Below, in pieces: positions 31,134 through 41,777 of a stretch of DNA of 64,000 bases. A program made the position numbers and the translations under genes. Position 1 is the stretch's first letter. Each line of letters begins with the position of its first letter. The DNA is from Sphaerosporella brunnea (taxonomy: Eukaryota; Ascomycota; Pezizomycetes; Pezizales; Pyronemataceae): NCBI GenBank assembly GCA_008704415.1, contig VXIS01000090.1, positions 62,001 through 126,000 of the forward strand. Reading direction: 5' to 3'. Below the pieces are notes generated by a model, which ran no database searches, had not been told where the DNA came from, and worked only from the letters and a program-made list of their open reading frames with translations.

Positions 31134-32341
31134 TAAAATGATTTTCTTTCTCTGTATTTCTTATGTTTTTTTTTTGGTAAATCTAAAGCCTAAAAACCTT
31201 CCACCGCTCTATCCCCACCAGCTTCGCTTAACCTACAACTCAATCCATCGCACACCGACCAAAAAGATTCATGCGCCGAGCCCCTGTCCTTCCTTCCTGC
31301 CATGCTGAAAGGCCAATTCTTGTCTTCCTTTGGATGTAGGTCCCGGAATTCGTCTTGCAGTGGGCGGAAAAAGAGGAGGCTTTTCAGTATGAGCAATCTA
31401 TGAAGGACAGACAGAAGGCCATTGGCGCGCGGTGCTGTGTATTCTGGGTACGCTTCCCCTTTAATAACTTTGTCAGTTTTCACAGGATTGACTTGGGGTT
31501 TCAAGCTGCAGATTACCTATTCTCCACATGGCACACTCCAAACCCCTGAACCCGTTTTTCATCACACGCTGAGTCCTGGGCTGAGTCTCCAAGTTTGAAT
31601 ACGTAAAGCCACGGAGCGAGCATAAGATTTGGTCTATCTACACAGTTGCTACACAATTCATACACATCAGTGCTCCTTGCACTCCCTTCAAAACCAAACT
31701 TCGATGAAACCAGACCCATCCAAGCAAAACTAAACGCCCTCAAGACCGACCCATTCAAGCAAATCTAAATACTATCAAGATCGAACAATCCAAGCAAAAT
31801 CAAACGCTGTTAACACCTGACCCGGGAGTTTCCCTACTTACCTTAAAGGTTTTGATCACTAGCAACTCAAAGCCACTGATCAGAAATCTCAGTCTTTCGT
31901 CTGCGACCAAATCATAAGATTTCTGATTTAGGCACTAAAGCACCAGGGACAGAAAGCTCCTCCTCCAAAGGAAGAGAAAACAACCCTTTAGTTTACCGTC
32001 ATTTCGGACATCTTGCCGGCAAATAAAGAAGTGACCCACGATAGGTGATACAAAATTGACCGTCCAACCTTTTGCCCACGCTCATATCAGATTAACCCTG
32101 AGAGCGGCCTTACAGACTTGGGAGCTGGAAAAGTACTGTCCGTAACACCACACGCAATACAAACCACTGGAGGAGTATGATGTAGCACTGTATTGATCCA
32201 CATGCTCATACCCGAGCTCACATCAGATAAACTCAGGGGGCAGCCTTACAGACCGACCAACAACCAATGCTCACATACTCTGGCCTGCGGTCACCTCAAC
32301 GGTACAAGTAAGGACTGGCGCCCCGGGTTCTAAATCAAATG
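31134..32341. other. Repeat-derived DNA between the dioxygenase gene and the coiled-coil ORF
   Basis: 31291-31515 is a partial copy of the dioxygenase gene's 5' end plus an intron-like module (annotated separately). Beyond that I see two weak direct repeats: AAACTAAACGCC-like phrases near 31730-31810, and CTCAYATCAGAT..CAGCCTTACAGAC-like segments at 32081 and 32217. No gene. Confidence 0.45.
31291..31515 (+). repeat. Partial duplicate of the dioxygenase 5' end
   Basis: The first 140 bp match 29299-29433 at roughly 85 per cent, including the start ATGAGCAAT, but a stop follows two codons later. The remainder (to 31515) is an intron-like module ending in GCTGCAG. The same 225 bp recurs inverted at about 36480-36706. 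Confidence 0.75.
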
Positions 32342-32971
32342 TTAGTTGAGAAAGTGGTATGTCAGTGTTGGGAATACATGCACCGCCTCCTTCTTCCATC
32401 TCGCACCCTGCCGCTGCGAATCTAGTATCCGGGTTTTCAACCTATCTTGCTCCTCCCGGAGCAGGCGATTGTCCTCCAGGACCTCGCGATTTTGCGCCTG
32501 CAGGTGTGCCACCTCCCGCTGGAGGTTCTCCACCTTTGTCCGCCATTGAGCCTCATGACGGGCAAGTTCATTCTCCCATTGCTCCTGGAGGAAGCGCTCC
32601 CGGACGGCCTGGTCCTGTTGGACCGCTGCTGGTACATGAGAACAGAGGAAGGAAAGATACTCCTGCTGTTGCCTTTGGTGAAGCACGCCGAGGTGGAAAA
32701 TCCGATCTAGTGCTGGACCGGAAGCGGAGGGAGTGGCGGGAGCAGCAAGGGCAGGAGCAAGAGCGAAAGGGGCCAGATCGGGAGCAAAAGTGGTAGGAGC
32801 GACAGGAGCGGGAGCAGGAGTAGGAGCAGCAGCAACAGCAGCAGCCGAAGTGGTGGGGATAACTGGAGTAGCAGACATCGTTTGAGGTGATATTCTGATG
32901 CGTTTTTGTAATCGGGTAAACTGAGATGGTTTTTGTCTGGATTTTGATATCTTACGGCGTGTTTTGTTCAT
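32342..32971 (-). CDS. Hypothetical basic/coiled-coil protein divergent from the transposase
   Basis: 209 aa from the ATG at 32971; an upstream in-frame ATG would lengthen it into the shared promoter. The N-terminus is very basic (MNKTRRKISKSRQK), followed by an Ala/Pro/Thr-rich linker. From about residue 130 there is a strong coiled coil (KVENLQREVAHLQAQNREVL). No known domain. It lies 393 bp from and points away from the piggyBac gene, so it may be a second element-encoded protein; this rests on position only. Confidence 0.5.
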   Translation of the reverse strand: MNKTRRKISKSRQKPSQFTRLQKRIRISPQTMSATPVIPTTSAAAVAAAPTPAPAPVAPTTFAPDLAPFALAPALAAPATPSASGPALDRIFHLGVLHQRQQQEYLSFLCSHVPAAVQQDQAVRERFLQEQWENELARHEAQWRTKVENLQREVAHLQAQNREVLEDNRLLREEQDRLKTRILDSQRQGARWKKEAVHVFPTLTYHFLN

Positions 32972-33363
32972 GGTAAGGCAGAAAAAAAGCTGTGCCAGGT
33001 GACAGAGGACTGAGTTTATTTTGTGCTTGCTACTCATACTGTTCACCGTGCACAGGTGTACTGTTCCATCCAAGTTCAGCCTTTACTCTGCGCCACGGAT
33101 TCAGGTGTATTGTGAGCTTGCAATACTCAAAAGAGCAAGCGAGCCGGCCCACACCAGGTTCTGTGTCTCGGATTCAGCTAGTCTTCAGCTGGGTTTACCG
33201 GCTTGCAATACCAAAAAAGGAAGCGGGCCGGTTCATCCCGTATGTTGGTTCGGATTCAACATCCTTAAGGGGTAAAGTCTTTTGGATATTCGCGGAATCT
33301 ACTTAATTCCCACTTCATATTCCCCATCTGGCATCAAACACGGGGTTTATATTTTGCCATATT
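32972..33363. promoter_or_regulatory. Divergent spacer between the coiled-coil ORF and transposase
   Basis: 392 bp with no gene. It contains two diverged direct repeats (AGCTTGCAATACTCAAAAGA and GGCTTGCAATACCAAAAAAG, each followed by GCGRGCCGG) and presumably both promoters. Confidence 0.45.
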
Positions 33364-35838
33364 ATGCATCCTGCAATTCATCGTGTACACCTTACAACAA
33401 CAATGACCACCACCATGCAAACTCCAGCGGCTATTGATGACGACGTATTAATGCAGGCAGTCTATGATGACCATATTCAGAATGACTGCAGCGGTGATGA
33501 GGAGGAGAACAATGAGGAGGAAGATAGTGAGGAGGACAATGAGGAGGACAATGAAGAGGAGGAGATGGATGAAGGAGAAGACGATGAAGGTTCAGAAATG
33601 TGTGAAAGTGTTTGCGGGTATGAATTGGAAAGGCCACAGAAGAGGAAACGGAACACAGAATTTGAACACGACAACGATAACGAATGGTTACCTGACCCGG
33701 TTACACACCTTCCGCCATCTCTTGATCGCACTCTCGATCAAGCCGACGACAATTTCGACCCGATCACAAAGGAGACGTGGCCTGATGTGTACATTCCGCC
33801 ATCTCTCGGCAATGCGTTTGCAGAAAATGGTGAGGAGGAAAAATTTACTCCTTTCCAATCTCCACATTCCCGCCACAATGCAACGTCCAACCTACCTCCC
33901 AATCACAAAAGCAGTAGTCCGTTAGCGTTCTTCCATCTTTATTTTCCACAAAGTGTAATGCAGCAAGTGGCGGCTAACACAAATTCTTATGCGGAATTGA
34001 AACGCACATCCAATGGCAAGCCACAACAAAGACCATGGAAAGACACAACTTCCAGTGAGCTTTACCGCTGGATTGCTCTCCTGCTCTACATGTCAATCGT
34101 GAGGAACAGTGGGAGTGAAAAATGTGTGGAGGATTACTGGTCTCTTCCAAAAGAAGACAACTTTGTCGAGACAATTCATCGTCCAATGCAAGATGGAGGG
34201 ATTTCACTAGTACGATTCGAGCAAATCAAGCGGTTCTTGCATATCTCTCCACCGGAAAAGACACCTGCTGTTCCAGCCCAACCATCTTCTGGTCGCCGAC
34301 GCAAAAAAAATACACAACCATCCGTGTATGATAAGCTAGAGCCTCTTGCATCGCAGGTGGTTCAAAGCTCTAAAGACTATCTCATGCCAGCTACCGAGCT
34401 TTCTTTAGATGAGATGATGATCAAATTCAAAGGGAAAAGCGCCGATACGAACATCGTTAAGAACAAGCCAATTAAAAGAGGACACAAGATCTTCGCTCTT
34501 TGCTGGAGAGGGTACACTTGGGATTGGCGATACAGCTCTCGTACAAGGGGGATCATCAATGTTCCATCCAAAAAAAAACCTCGACGGATTCAAGTTAGTG
34601 AAGATGAGAAAAAGCTCACCAACACGGCCAAAATGGTACTAGAGCTCGCCGAAACTCTGCCGGAAGACAAATTGTTCCACATCTACATGGACAATTACTT
34701 CACCTCGGTACCTCTTCTTCAGGCTCTTCGAAGGCGTGGCATTGGGGCCGCTGGAACCGCGAGACAAAATGCGAACGGGCTTCCAAAAGAATTCACAGCG
34801 GCCAAGAAAAGGAAAGCGAATTTTGTGTGGAATACCCTAAAAGCAAAACTGGTAGGAGACAAGCAGGTGTTGGCCTTCCAATGGATAGATAATAATTATG
34901 TCAACTTTCTGACAACTATCCACAAAGTCAACGGCCGACCAAATTATGTGGTATGTAAAAGGAGACGCCCTGCCGACAAGAAGAAGGACAAACTTTCGAC
35001 GAATGCTCGGAAACAGTTCAGGGAGGGAGAATATGTCAAGCTTTTCCCAATACCAAAGGCGATCTATCAGTACAACCACTTCATGGGAGGAGTTGATATT
35101 CACGATCAAAAGCGGGCCCACTTAACCACTCATCTCAGAACTCGAAGAAATTGGCTCTGTCTTTTTTTTTGGCTGCTTGATCTTATTGTCATCAACGCAC
35201 ATATTCTGTATCAGATAGCATATCGAGAAGCGCAGCAAGTAGAAGAGCGACAAGCACAGCGAGAAGGACGAGAAGTGAAAAAACCAAAAGAAGGCATGCT
35301 CACCCACAAGCAATTTCGTATGCGCCTTGTACGAGAGCTTATTCAGTCTTATCGTGACGACGCAGAAACCTCTGTGCAAGAAGCGAAGAAGTCTGCTGCT
35401 AAAAAAGGGTAAGTCAGCTTTATTCCAATGTATGTAGACAGAACAGAGACTTACCAACTCGGAATTTGTAGTGCGCAAAAGCTACATCTCGGTGGGCTAG
35501 ACAAACCTCTTCCATCTGGCGATCACCAGCCAAGCAAGTTCCACAGGAAAGGGCCTTGCGCATTGTGCAAGCTTTGTCGACAACTAAGCGACGCTGAGAA
35601 ACCTGTAAGGCAAGTGCTGGGAGATATTTTGCCCAATGCAATGACGACAAGGCCCGCAAAATGGAATCCAAAACACCATCACAACTATGATTGGCAACCG
35701 GGTGGCACTGGAAAAAGACCGACAGAAACAGTATGGCATTGCGACCTCTGTAATGTCCATCTTTGCCCGAACAAGTGTTTTGCAATATATCATGAGAAAC
35801 GACGAGCGGGAGTATCGCTCGAGTTTGACGATGGTTGA
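33364..35838 (+). CDS. piggyBac-type transposase
   Basis: Two exons, 33364-35408 and 35472-35838, joined over a 63-nt intron (GTAAGT..TAG) that splits a Gly codon, give about 803 aa. An acidic, repeat-rich N-terminus (about 35-80) precedes the DDE_Tnp_1_7 core. The three catalytic aspartates are D349 (LSLDEMMIKFKG), D443 (HIYMDNYFTS) and D578 (GGVDIHDQ, before NWLCLFFWLLDL). The second exon encodes a cysteine/histidine-rich domain (CALCKLC, CDLCNVHLCPNKC), the C-terminal zinc domain that binds the element ends. No stop or frameshift interrupts it, so it may be active. I could not define the TTAA-flanked ends. Confidence 0.93.
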
Positions 35839-35934
35839 GTTTAAAATTGTTTTGCTTTGAAGGTTCAGTCTCGGCGGCATTGGGTCTCTTCTTCTCGTCG
35901 TCTTGACGGCGTTCGGTCTCTTATTCTTGTGGTC

Positions 35935-36064
35935 TCGACGGCATTGTGTGGTTTGGTCTCAGCGGCATTGTGTGGTTTGGTCTCAGCGGCATTGTGTGGT
36001 TTGGTCTCAGCGGCATTGTGTGGTTTGGTCTCAGCGGCATTGTGTGGTTTGGTCTCGGCGGCAT
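35935..36064 (+). repeat. 24-bp tandem repeat, about 5-6 units
   Basis: Unit CTCAGCGGCATTGTGTGGTT plus TGGT, nearly identical in the central four units and diverged at both ends. Confidence 0.9.
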
Positions 36065-36479
36065 TCTTGTGTTTCGGCTTTTGGTCTCAGCGGCTTTTGG
36101 TCTGCTTGCATGGTTTAGTCTTGGCGGTCTTTGTGGAAAAAGGAACACCTATGGTGTGTGTGGACGGGATGGGAATGAAATTAAACGAACGGTTACGAGT
36201 GCACCAGTCTCCAGACAAAACATAGACTTGTGAACCGCGCAGTGCAAGTTCCCAAGTCTAAGAATTACAAGCGCTGGCTACCAGTGGTGCTGCAACTGAA
36301 CGCGTAAAAGAAAACTCCAAGTCAATCGGATAAAAACTGACAGCCTAGTTGTGGTCGGAAAAGCGTACTCAAAACATAGAGACTTGGCACAGGACTCGGC
36401 GTGCGCTGCAACACAGGTTTGGGGGTTTGGAACGTGGAATGTGGAACGTGGAGCGTGGAGCATTGAGAATGTGGTGGGT

Positions 36480-36706
36480 AATCTGCAGCTTGAAACACCA
36501 AGTCAATTCAGTAAAAACTGACAAAGTTATTGAAGGGGAAGCGTACCCAGAACACACAGCTCCGCGCGCCAATGGCCTTCTGTTTATCCTTCATAGATTA
36601 CTCATGCTGAAAAGCCTCCGCTTTTTCCACCCACTGCAAGGCGAATCCCGGGACCTACATCCAACGGAAGACAAGAATTGGCCTTTCAGCATGGCAGGAA
36701 GGGAAG
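36480..36706 (-). repeat. Inverted partial copy of the dioxygenase 5' end
   Basis: Reverse complement of the 31291-31515 block. It includes the start-codon region (ATGAGTAATCTATGA on the minus strand, with the same early stop) and the intron-like module. The shared stop shows that the two remnants come from one defective copy rather than independently from the intact gene. Confidence 0.75.
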
Positions 36707-37752
36707 ACAGCGGCTCGGCGCAGGACTCGGCATGGAACGTGACACGGGTTTGGGTGTTTGGAGTATGGAGCATAGAGGATACGATGCGGTGGGTAATCTG
36801 CAGCTTGAAACACCAAGTCAATCCAGTGAAAACTGACAAAGTTATGGTCGGAAAAGCGTACTCAAAACACAGCGGCACGGCACAGCGGCTCGGCGTGCAA
36901 CAGATCGTATGGTAGAAGGTCGCGCGAAGTGGCGGGGATGGAGCGGTACAAGGTCGCGTGGGTGTGGAGAAGGAGACTGTACTGAACGTTAGCAATTATC
37001 GCACGAAACGTGGGAACCTGCTGAGCACAAACCGTACTTTAGAGCTACCAGCACATAGACCAGTGCACCGCATACTGCAAGAGTGCAAGCGTATGGAAAG
37101 CTCACTAAATTCTGTCTGCCGCCGCTGAGGTTTGGTGGTAGTGGTGGTGGTGCGCGTTCGAACCCGTGCAGCCAGACGCGCAGTCAGATACACACGTGAT
37201 ATTTTTTATCTACATTGCACTCACTGCATCTCACTCGATCTTCCATTAACCGTCGCCCCCCTCTGGCTCTGGCGGTGGCTTGGCACCGGAAGATGGGATA
37301 GTGACTCTTTCAGGCTTTCCTGCCCTACACAACTACGCACTTCAATCTAGCATGCCTCGCAATCCGAATCCTGATATTCTCGAAGCGTTTGAGATTTTGC
37401 CTCCCCCAGTACCCACAATTTGAATGATAAAAAACGGCGCTGAGACTGCAGACAAACTCTCCTACATCCATATCAATATGCACCTCTTGGAAAGGCCCAA
37501 GAGTTGAAATCAGCTGCAGGATAACCCCGACACCTGCAATTTGAAGCTCCTTGAGGAATATGAAGATAACGAAGAGGAACCGGCCTGGGTTCAGGATGGA
37601 CACCTAGGGTCAATAAGAGAGGTTGCGTGAAAGGCGTGGGGGGAACGCCAGCACCGACGTCTGGATGCGAAAACTCAAATATAAGTCCATCCTCACTAGC
37701 TGTCACTCACTCCCCCGCCTGCACTTTTACTTCACTCATACGCACGCTCGAA

Positions 37753-39560
37753 ATGGTCTACGCTGCTACCTTGAGTTGCGGTCGGGACTCTCGTATTCAG
37801 TGCGGCAAACGTGGCGGGTGGGGACACTTTACCAGAGCCTGCCGACCTTCGTGCACAACTCATCCGGCCTATGCAGGCGTCAGAGGCGGTCACCTCTGGG
37901 GTCTTCGATGAGTGGGCCGCAATCAAGGCGTTCGACTTGCGAATAAGTCGGCATTTTGCCGCCCTAAAGGAAGGATACGATACCAGCGTGGCCAGCCTCG
38001 CCACAATGGTACTAGAGCTGAAGGCGGAGGTCGACAAGCTCACTGTTCAGAACGGAGAGCTTTTGACTCAGCTTGAGGGATCCACGGAACCCCGGACGAC
38101 GATGAGTTCGAATGCGGCCTCCTAGACGCCGCCGCTATCCCCGTCCCCCACGGCGGTGACGCCGTCGGCACCAAACGACACGACGAAGTCTAAGCGTAAG
38201 TGCTCCGGGCCACCCAGCCCGGTACAGCAACCGACGAAGCACGCGCGGGAAATCTCTCCTCCCCCCGCCTTCATGCACTCGAAGCATGCAGGGCCGAGTG
38301 TCGCACCTTTTCCGGTGCGATCGACGCCGGACGCCCCAGAGGCGCCAGCTCCTCCCCATGAGGAGACTGAAGAGGGATGGAAGAAGGGTGAGGGAAAGAA
38401 GCGGAAAAGGCTTGCCCGCCGTACAACTAAAGAGAGAACCAAGGGCAGCGTCCCGTCCTGGGCTCAAGTGGCTCGGGGCGGGGGTGTGTGTGTCAACGTC
38501 TACATAGGCGGGGGCGCGGCCTACACCAAGTCTTACAATTTTTTTGTTTCAATCATATTGTATTCGGCCGCTTGCGGCCATGACATATATAGAAGAGAAG
38601 AAACTATGCTGCACCTTAGGTCGGAGCCTAATATTGGTGCCTGCGGCCTTCTAAGGAAACAAATCAAGGAAATCGCACCGAATAGATAGGCGGACCAAGG
38701 AGATTCGTGAGAGGAGAAGCGCTCTTAGAGGGAAGACAAAGGAAAGGATACAAGAAATCATGCCAGTACATCATGTTGCCCTGTCGGGCCATGTCGCAGC
38801 TTTGGTAGAGCCTAGGAAAGCCAACACCGCCTCCGTGCACCTATCGTCGGCCAGCAGCGCAGTGGTGGTCGTTACCGGCCACCGCTTTTGCCTGCCTTCC
38901 TTTGTTGCCTCCTTCACTGCCTTCCAGAGGACTCTTTGCTCATTCTTCCACCTCTTACAAAACTTGAAGAGGTGATGTCGGGTCTGGATGGAGCCCGAGT
39001 TGCACCACCAGCATTTGTCGTCCGATCGGCGACCGGTCCAGTGAAGGTATGGACTGGTAGGGGCCTTGCCTGCTCGCAGTTGGTAGAAGCGTGATGCGAG
39101 GGCCTTCCTGGTCTTAATCGCGATGGGGTCGGCCTTTGTTCTTTGCCTGTAGTAGCCCTTGGGCCTGCAGTGCGTGGTCAGCCAGGCCTCCCTGTCGTGT
39201 GCCTTGGCCTCGGTGACCATGCGTTCGATCGCAGCAAGTGACGCGGTATGGAGGAGGCCATCGGCGAGGGGCCTCGTGCGGCCCTCCGCTGCCTCCTTCG
39301 CGGCCTGGTCCGCCAGTTCGTTGCCTGGGACGTCGGCGTGGCTCGGTATCCAGTGGCACTCCACCGACCGCCCTTGGGCTCCCAGGGCCGCCTCCTCGCG
39401 GGCGATGCGGGGTAGTAGCCATTGCCCGGGCCCAGGCGTGGCGTGTCATAGGCGTTTCACCAAGTCTTACAAGGCACGTAAGCCCAAGGAGGGGGGGGGG
39501 GACAAAGAAGGAGAAGGGGAAGGCAACGGAGAAGCAGCAGGCTTTTACGTGGTGGGGTGA
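37753..39560 (+). pseudogene. Degenerate LINE ORF1-like gene interrupted by a second LINE
   Basis: A plus-strand frame with a damaged CCHC zinc knuckle (CGKRGGWGHFTRAC, second Cys replaced by Arg) near 37795 is followed, in another frame, by 37811-38538. That part has a coiled coil (LELKAEVDKLTVQNGELLTQ), one in-frame stop at 38123-38125 and a basic region (KKRKRLARRTTKERTK) ending SWAQVARGG. The frame resumes at 39473, after the inserted LINE, and stops at 39560. Composition and order resemble Tad1-type LINE ORF1 proteins; an LTR gag origin is a weaker alternative. Confidence 0.55.
38539..39457 (-). mobile_element. 5'-truncated LINE insertion with 15-bp target-site duplication
   Basis: Flanked by CACCAAGTCTTACAA at 38524-38538 and 39458-39472. 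On the minus strand it runs from an RNase H domain remnant (WIPSHADVPGNELADQAAKE), through a C-terminal Cys/His motif (CWWCNSGSIQTRHHLFKFC), to a 3' UTR with hairpin GGCCGCAAGCGGCC and a short A-rich tail (AAACAAAAAAA). The coding remnant is 38771-39457 with its stop at 38771-38773. These are the marks of target-primed reverse transcription by a Tad-like LINE. Confidence 0.9.
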
Positions 39561-40195
39561 ACAAAGGGGTTCATTACGCTCGTTTTTGTTTTTGTTTTTG
39601 TTTTTCGGCTCCAGGAGGAGGGGCGGGGGAAGTGGGTGGCCGCAGTTGACGCATGAGAGATCAATAAGGCAGCGGACAGGATTTGGGTGGGGATGAGTGG
39701 ACGGTCTGCCATAATCTATAAAGGTTGCATGCGGACAATAAACTTGATTACACGCACACACTCCCGGCCTGGTGTAGTTTAGTTTTGCTCTTGCTTTGGT
39801 CTTGTTTCGAAATTTACCGGTTGGAAACTGTGTAAGCTCTGTAAGTACGGTTGTAAAGAAAACGAGCCGACCCATGATATCTTCGGGATCGAATCTTTCG
39901 ACTCACTTGCGTAGGTTATACGTTCGTGACTGTAAGATTTCTAAGGTTTCGCCCAAAAATACCGCGATCTAATACCGCTCAAAAAAGACTCAAAAAATAG
40001 CTTTCTCGTGACATTTTTAACTGCGGATCACTCGTTTTCTTTAGCTTTGCTATGGCTTTGCTATAGTTTGACGTAATCTTGGGTAACTTTACGTATTTAA
40101 CTGAAATTGTACCGTACGAAAAAATTGTATATCATCTTCTTAGACCACTATGATATATCGAGTGATGGTTAGTGAGTTACAAATCCAAAATTCAA
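39561..40195. other. Intergenic, LINE remnant to gene A
   Basis: Starts with a pentamer/hexamer GTTTTT repeat (39580-39605). Likely continues as LINE-derived DNA to about 39860, then unique A/T-richer sequence. No gene seen. Confidence 0.4.
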
Positions 40196-40762
40196 TCATC
40201 TCCTCCCAAACAACACCCTTAACATAAACCGCAACGCTCCCTGCCCCTTTGCCTCATCCCTGGGATAGATTCTCTTCCTAGCCTTCGAATAATTTGCCAA
40301 CTCTTTCACATTCCCAAACCTCTTCAACGTCCCCGCCGTGTCCCGATCCAAAGCCCACTTCCGTGCGTACTCAAGTAGGTCGTAGATATTCACATGGATC
40401 CCAGCCAGTGCCTGTTCCCATCATTACCCCTCCCCAACATCCCCAAATCACCCTTCATCACCCCAAATGGAGAGTTTGGGGGGGAGTATTCTACATACCT
40501 TCTTTTTCTGGGTTTGACTCTCTGGAATCGGCTCCACCCCCAGGATCTCACACAGCCTCCGCCCGTCGCAGATCAAGGCATCAAATTCTTGCTCGAATGC
40601 GGCGTGGAATTGGGCTTTGATACTGTCGTTGAAGAAACTCTGCTTGCGCAGTCGCCGGTATTCGGTGTCGGTGCGTGCACGCGAGTTATATGTGAACCCG
40701 AGAGAGGCGAAAGAAGTGAAGAAGGTGGCTAGGGGAGATGGAGAAGGGAAGGGAGAGGACAT
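40196..40762 (-). CDS. Uncharacterised fungal family protein (gene A)
   Basis: Minus-strand exons 40762-40499 and 40411-40196, separated by an 87-nt intron with a TAATGAT branch and AACAG acceptor, give 159 aa. It aligns end to end with the C-terminal part of the neighbouring plus-strand gene at 41778: LATFFTSFASLGFTYN matches LDDFFARFPNFTYN, and IHVNIYDLLEY matches IHVNIYDVEHR, with the intron in the same place. I know this as a recurrent fungal hypothetical family (FxxxP.FTY..; H/VN..D; F.....L..Y); function unknown. Confidence 0.72.
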
Positions 40763-41777
40763 GTTGGGGTGTTGGGGGGCGAGGAGGAGGGAGAGGAGGA
40801 GGTGGGTTTATAGGCGGTTTTCTTTTGGGGGGGGGGGGGGCTTCCCGTTGGAGAAAAGGCTTCTGAGGAGCTTGGAAAAGCGCGGCCGAGCATTTTGTTG
40901 CGCGCGAGAGCGAGAGGCACAGTGTGGCGATGCTGCACGCTCCGCTTGGTGACACAGCGTGACGACCGGTGATATTCTGGGGATAGCTGGGGTTAGGCGC
41001 CACCAATTGGAATGTTGGTACTGTTGCTATCTACTGCAATGTTCCGCTTTTTTTTTTGTTCAGGGATTTTTTCATGAGGGATTTGCGAACTTTGGAGGCC
41101 GTGAGATCTGAAAAATCACCAGGGACCCGTCTGGTGGAATGTTACGATACTCACAGAAGTTAGTAGGTTACCGGGGATATTTCAAAGGAAATAGGAGTCA
41201 GAAGAAGTTGACCTTCTGAATTGTGGCTTGGTTGGGAGGGGAAATACCACCGACAGATCCCAGCAGTACAGCAGAATAAACATATATACTTACTTGCAAT
41301 AGCTGTACGAGGGGCCAAAGTTGATGGCTCAGACCCAATATTGCGTGGCTCATATTAATATTGAGAATGTAGGTCTTCCCCAAGAGAACTATTTGATGAT
41401 CATAACTGGCCGTTCGGTTTCGGTTTCTTGGATACAGAGTGGATTGTTCAAGGAGTTTGCGCTCCATAACTGGACGGCCTTGTAGCGACTTATACACTGC
41501 GCGGGCCTGGAATTTTGATGCTGCATGCTGCATGCTGCAAACATGCTCCGCTACTCTATTTTGGTGCAACAGGCAACGGGCCTGCATAAACCAGTAGCAC
41601 AGGAATGTTTGCTTCTCTCCCTCCCCCTCTTTCTCTCGCCCCCCCCTTGCGCCCCCACCCCCCCTCTCTCAACGGCCCAAGGGGGGGCAACCCTTTTTGA
41701 GGCCCTCGTTGCCCATCTTTTGATCAACCCCACCTCCTTTCCTTCTTCCCCTGCCTCCACAAACACCAGCAGCATCT
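40763..41777. promoter_or_regulatory. Divergent intergenic region between family genes A and B
   Basis: About 1 kb between the two start codons, serving both promoters. It has a C-rich tract before gene B (41635-41690), a G run before gene A (40828-40840) and TGCTGCATGCTGCATGCTGC near 41519. No gene. Confidence 0.5.

Larger units (their letters stand above)
35839..37752. other. Repeat-rich DNA downstream of the transposase
   Basis: Contains a 24-bp tandem repeat (35935-36064), the inverted partial dioxygenase copy (36480-36706) and two further intron-like modules (about 36310-36372 and 36792-36860) with a repeated spacer containing ACAGGACTCGGC or a variant. From 36926 to 37750 I see no gene. 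Confidence 0.5.

Noticed and set aside
32084..32110. TTAACCCTGAGAG as the left piggyBac end
   Set aside because: No inverted match with GGGTTAA was found downstream of the transposase. The sequence is part of a local diverged direct repeat.
37140..37190. tRNA or SINE B box (GTTCGAACC)
   Set aside because: No cloverleaf and no A box at the right distance on either strand.
39114..39875. 253-aa minus-strand ORF across the LINE border
   Set aside because: It spans the target-site junction and is out of frame with the RNase H domain.
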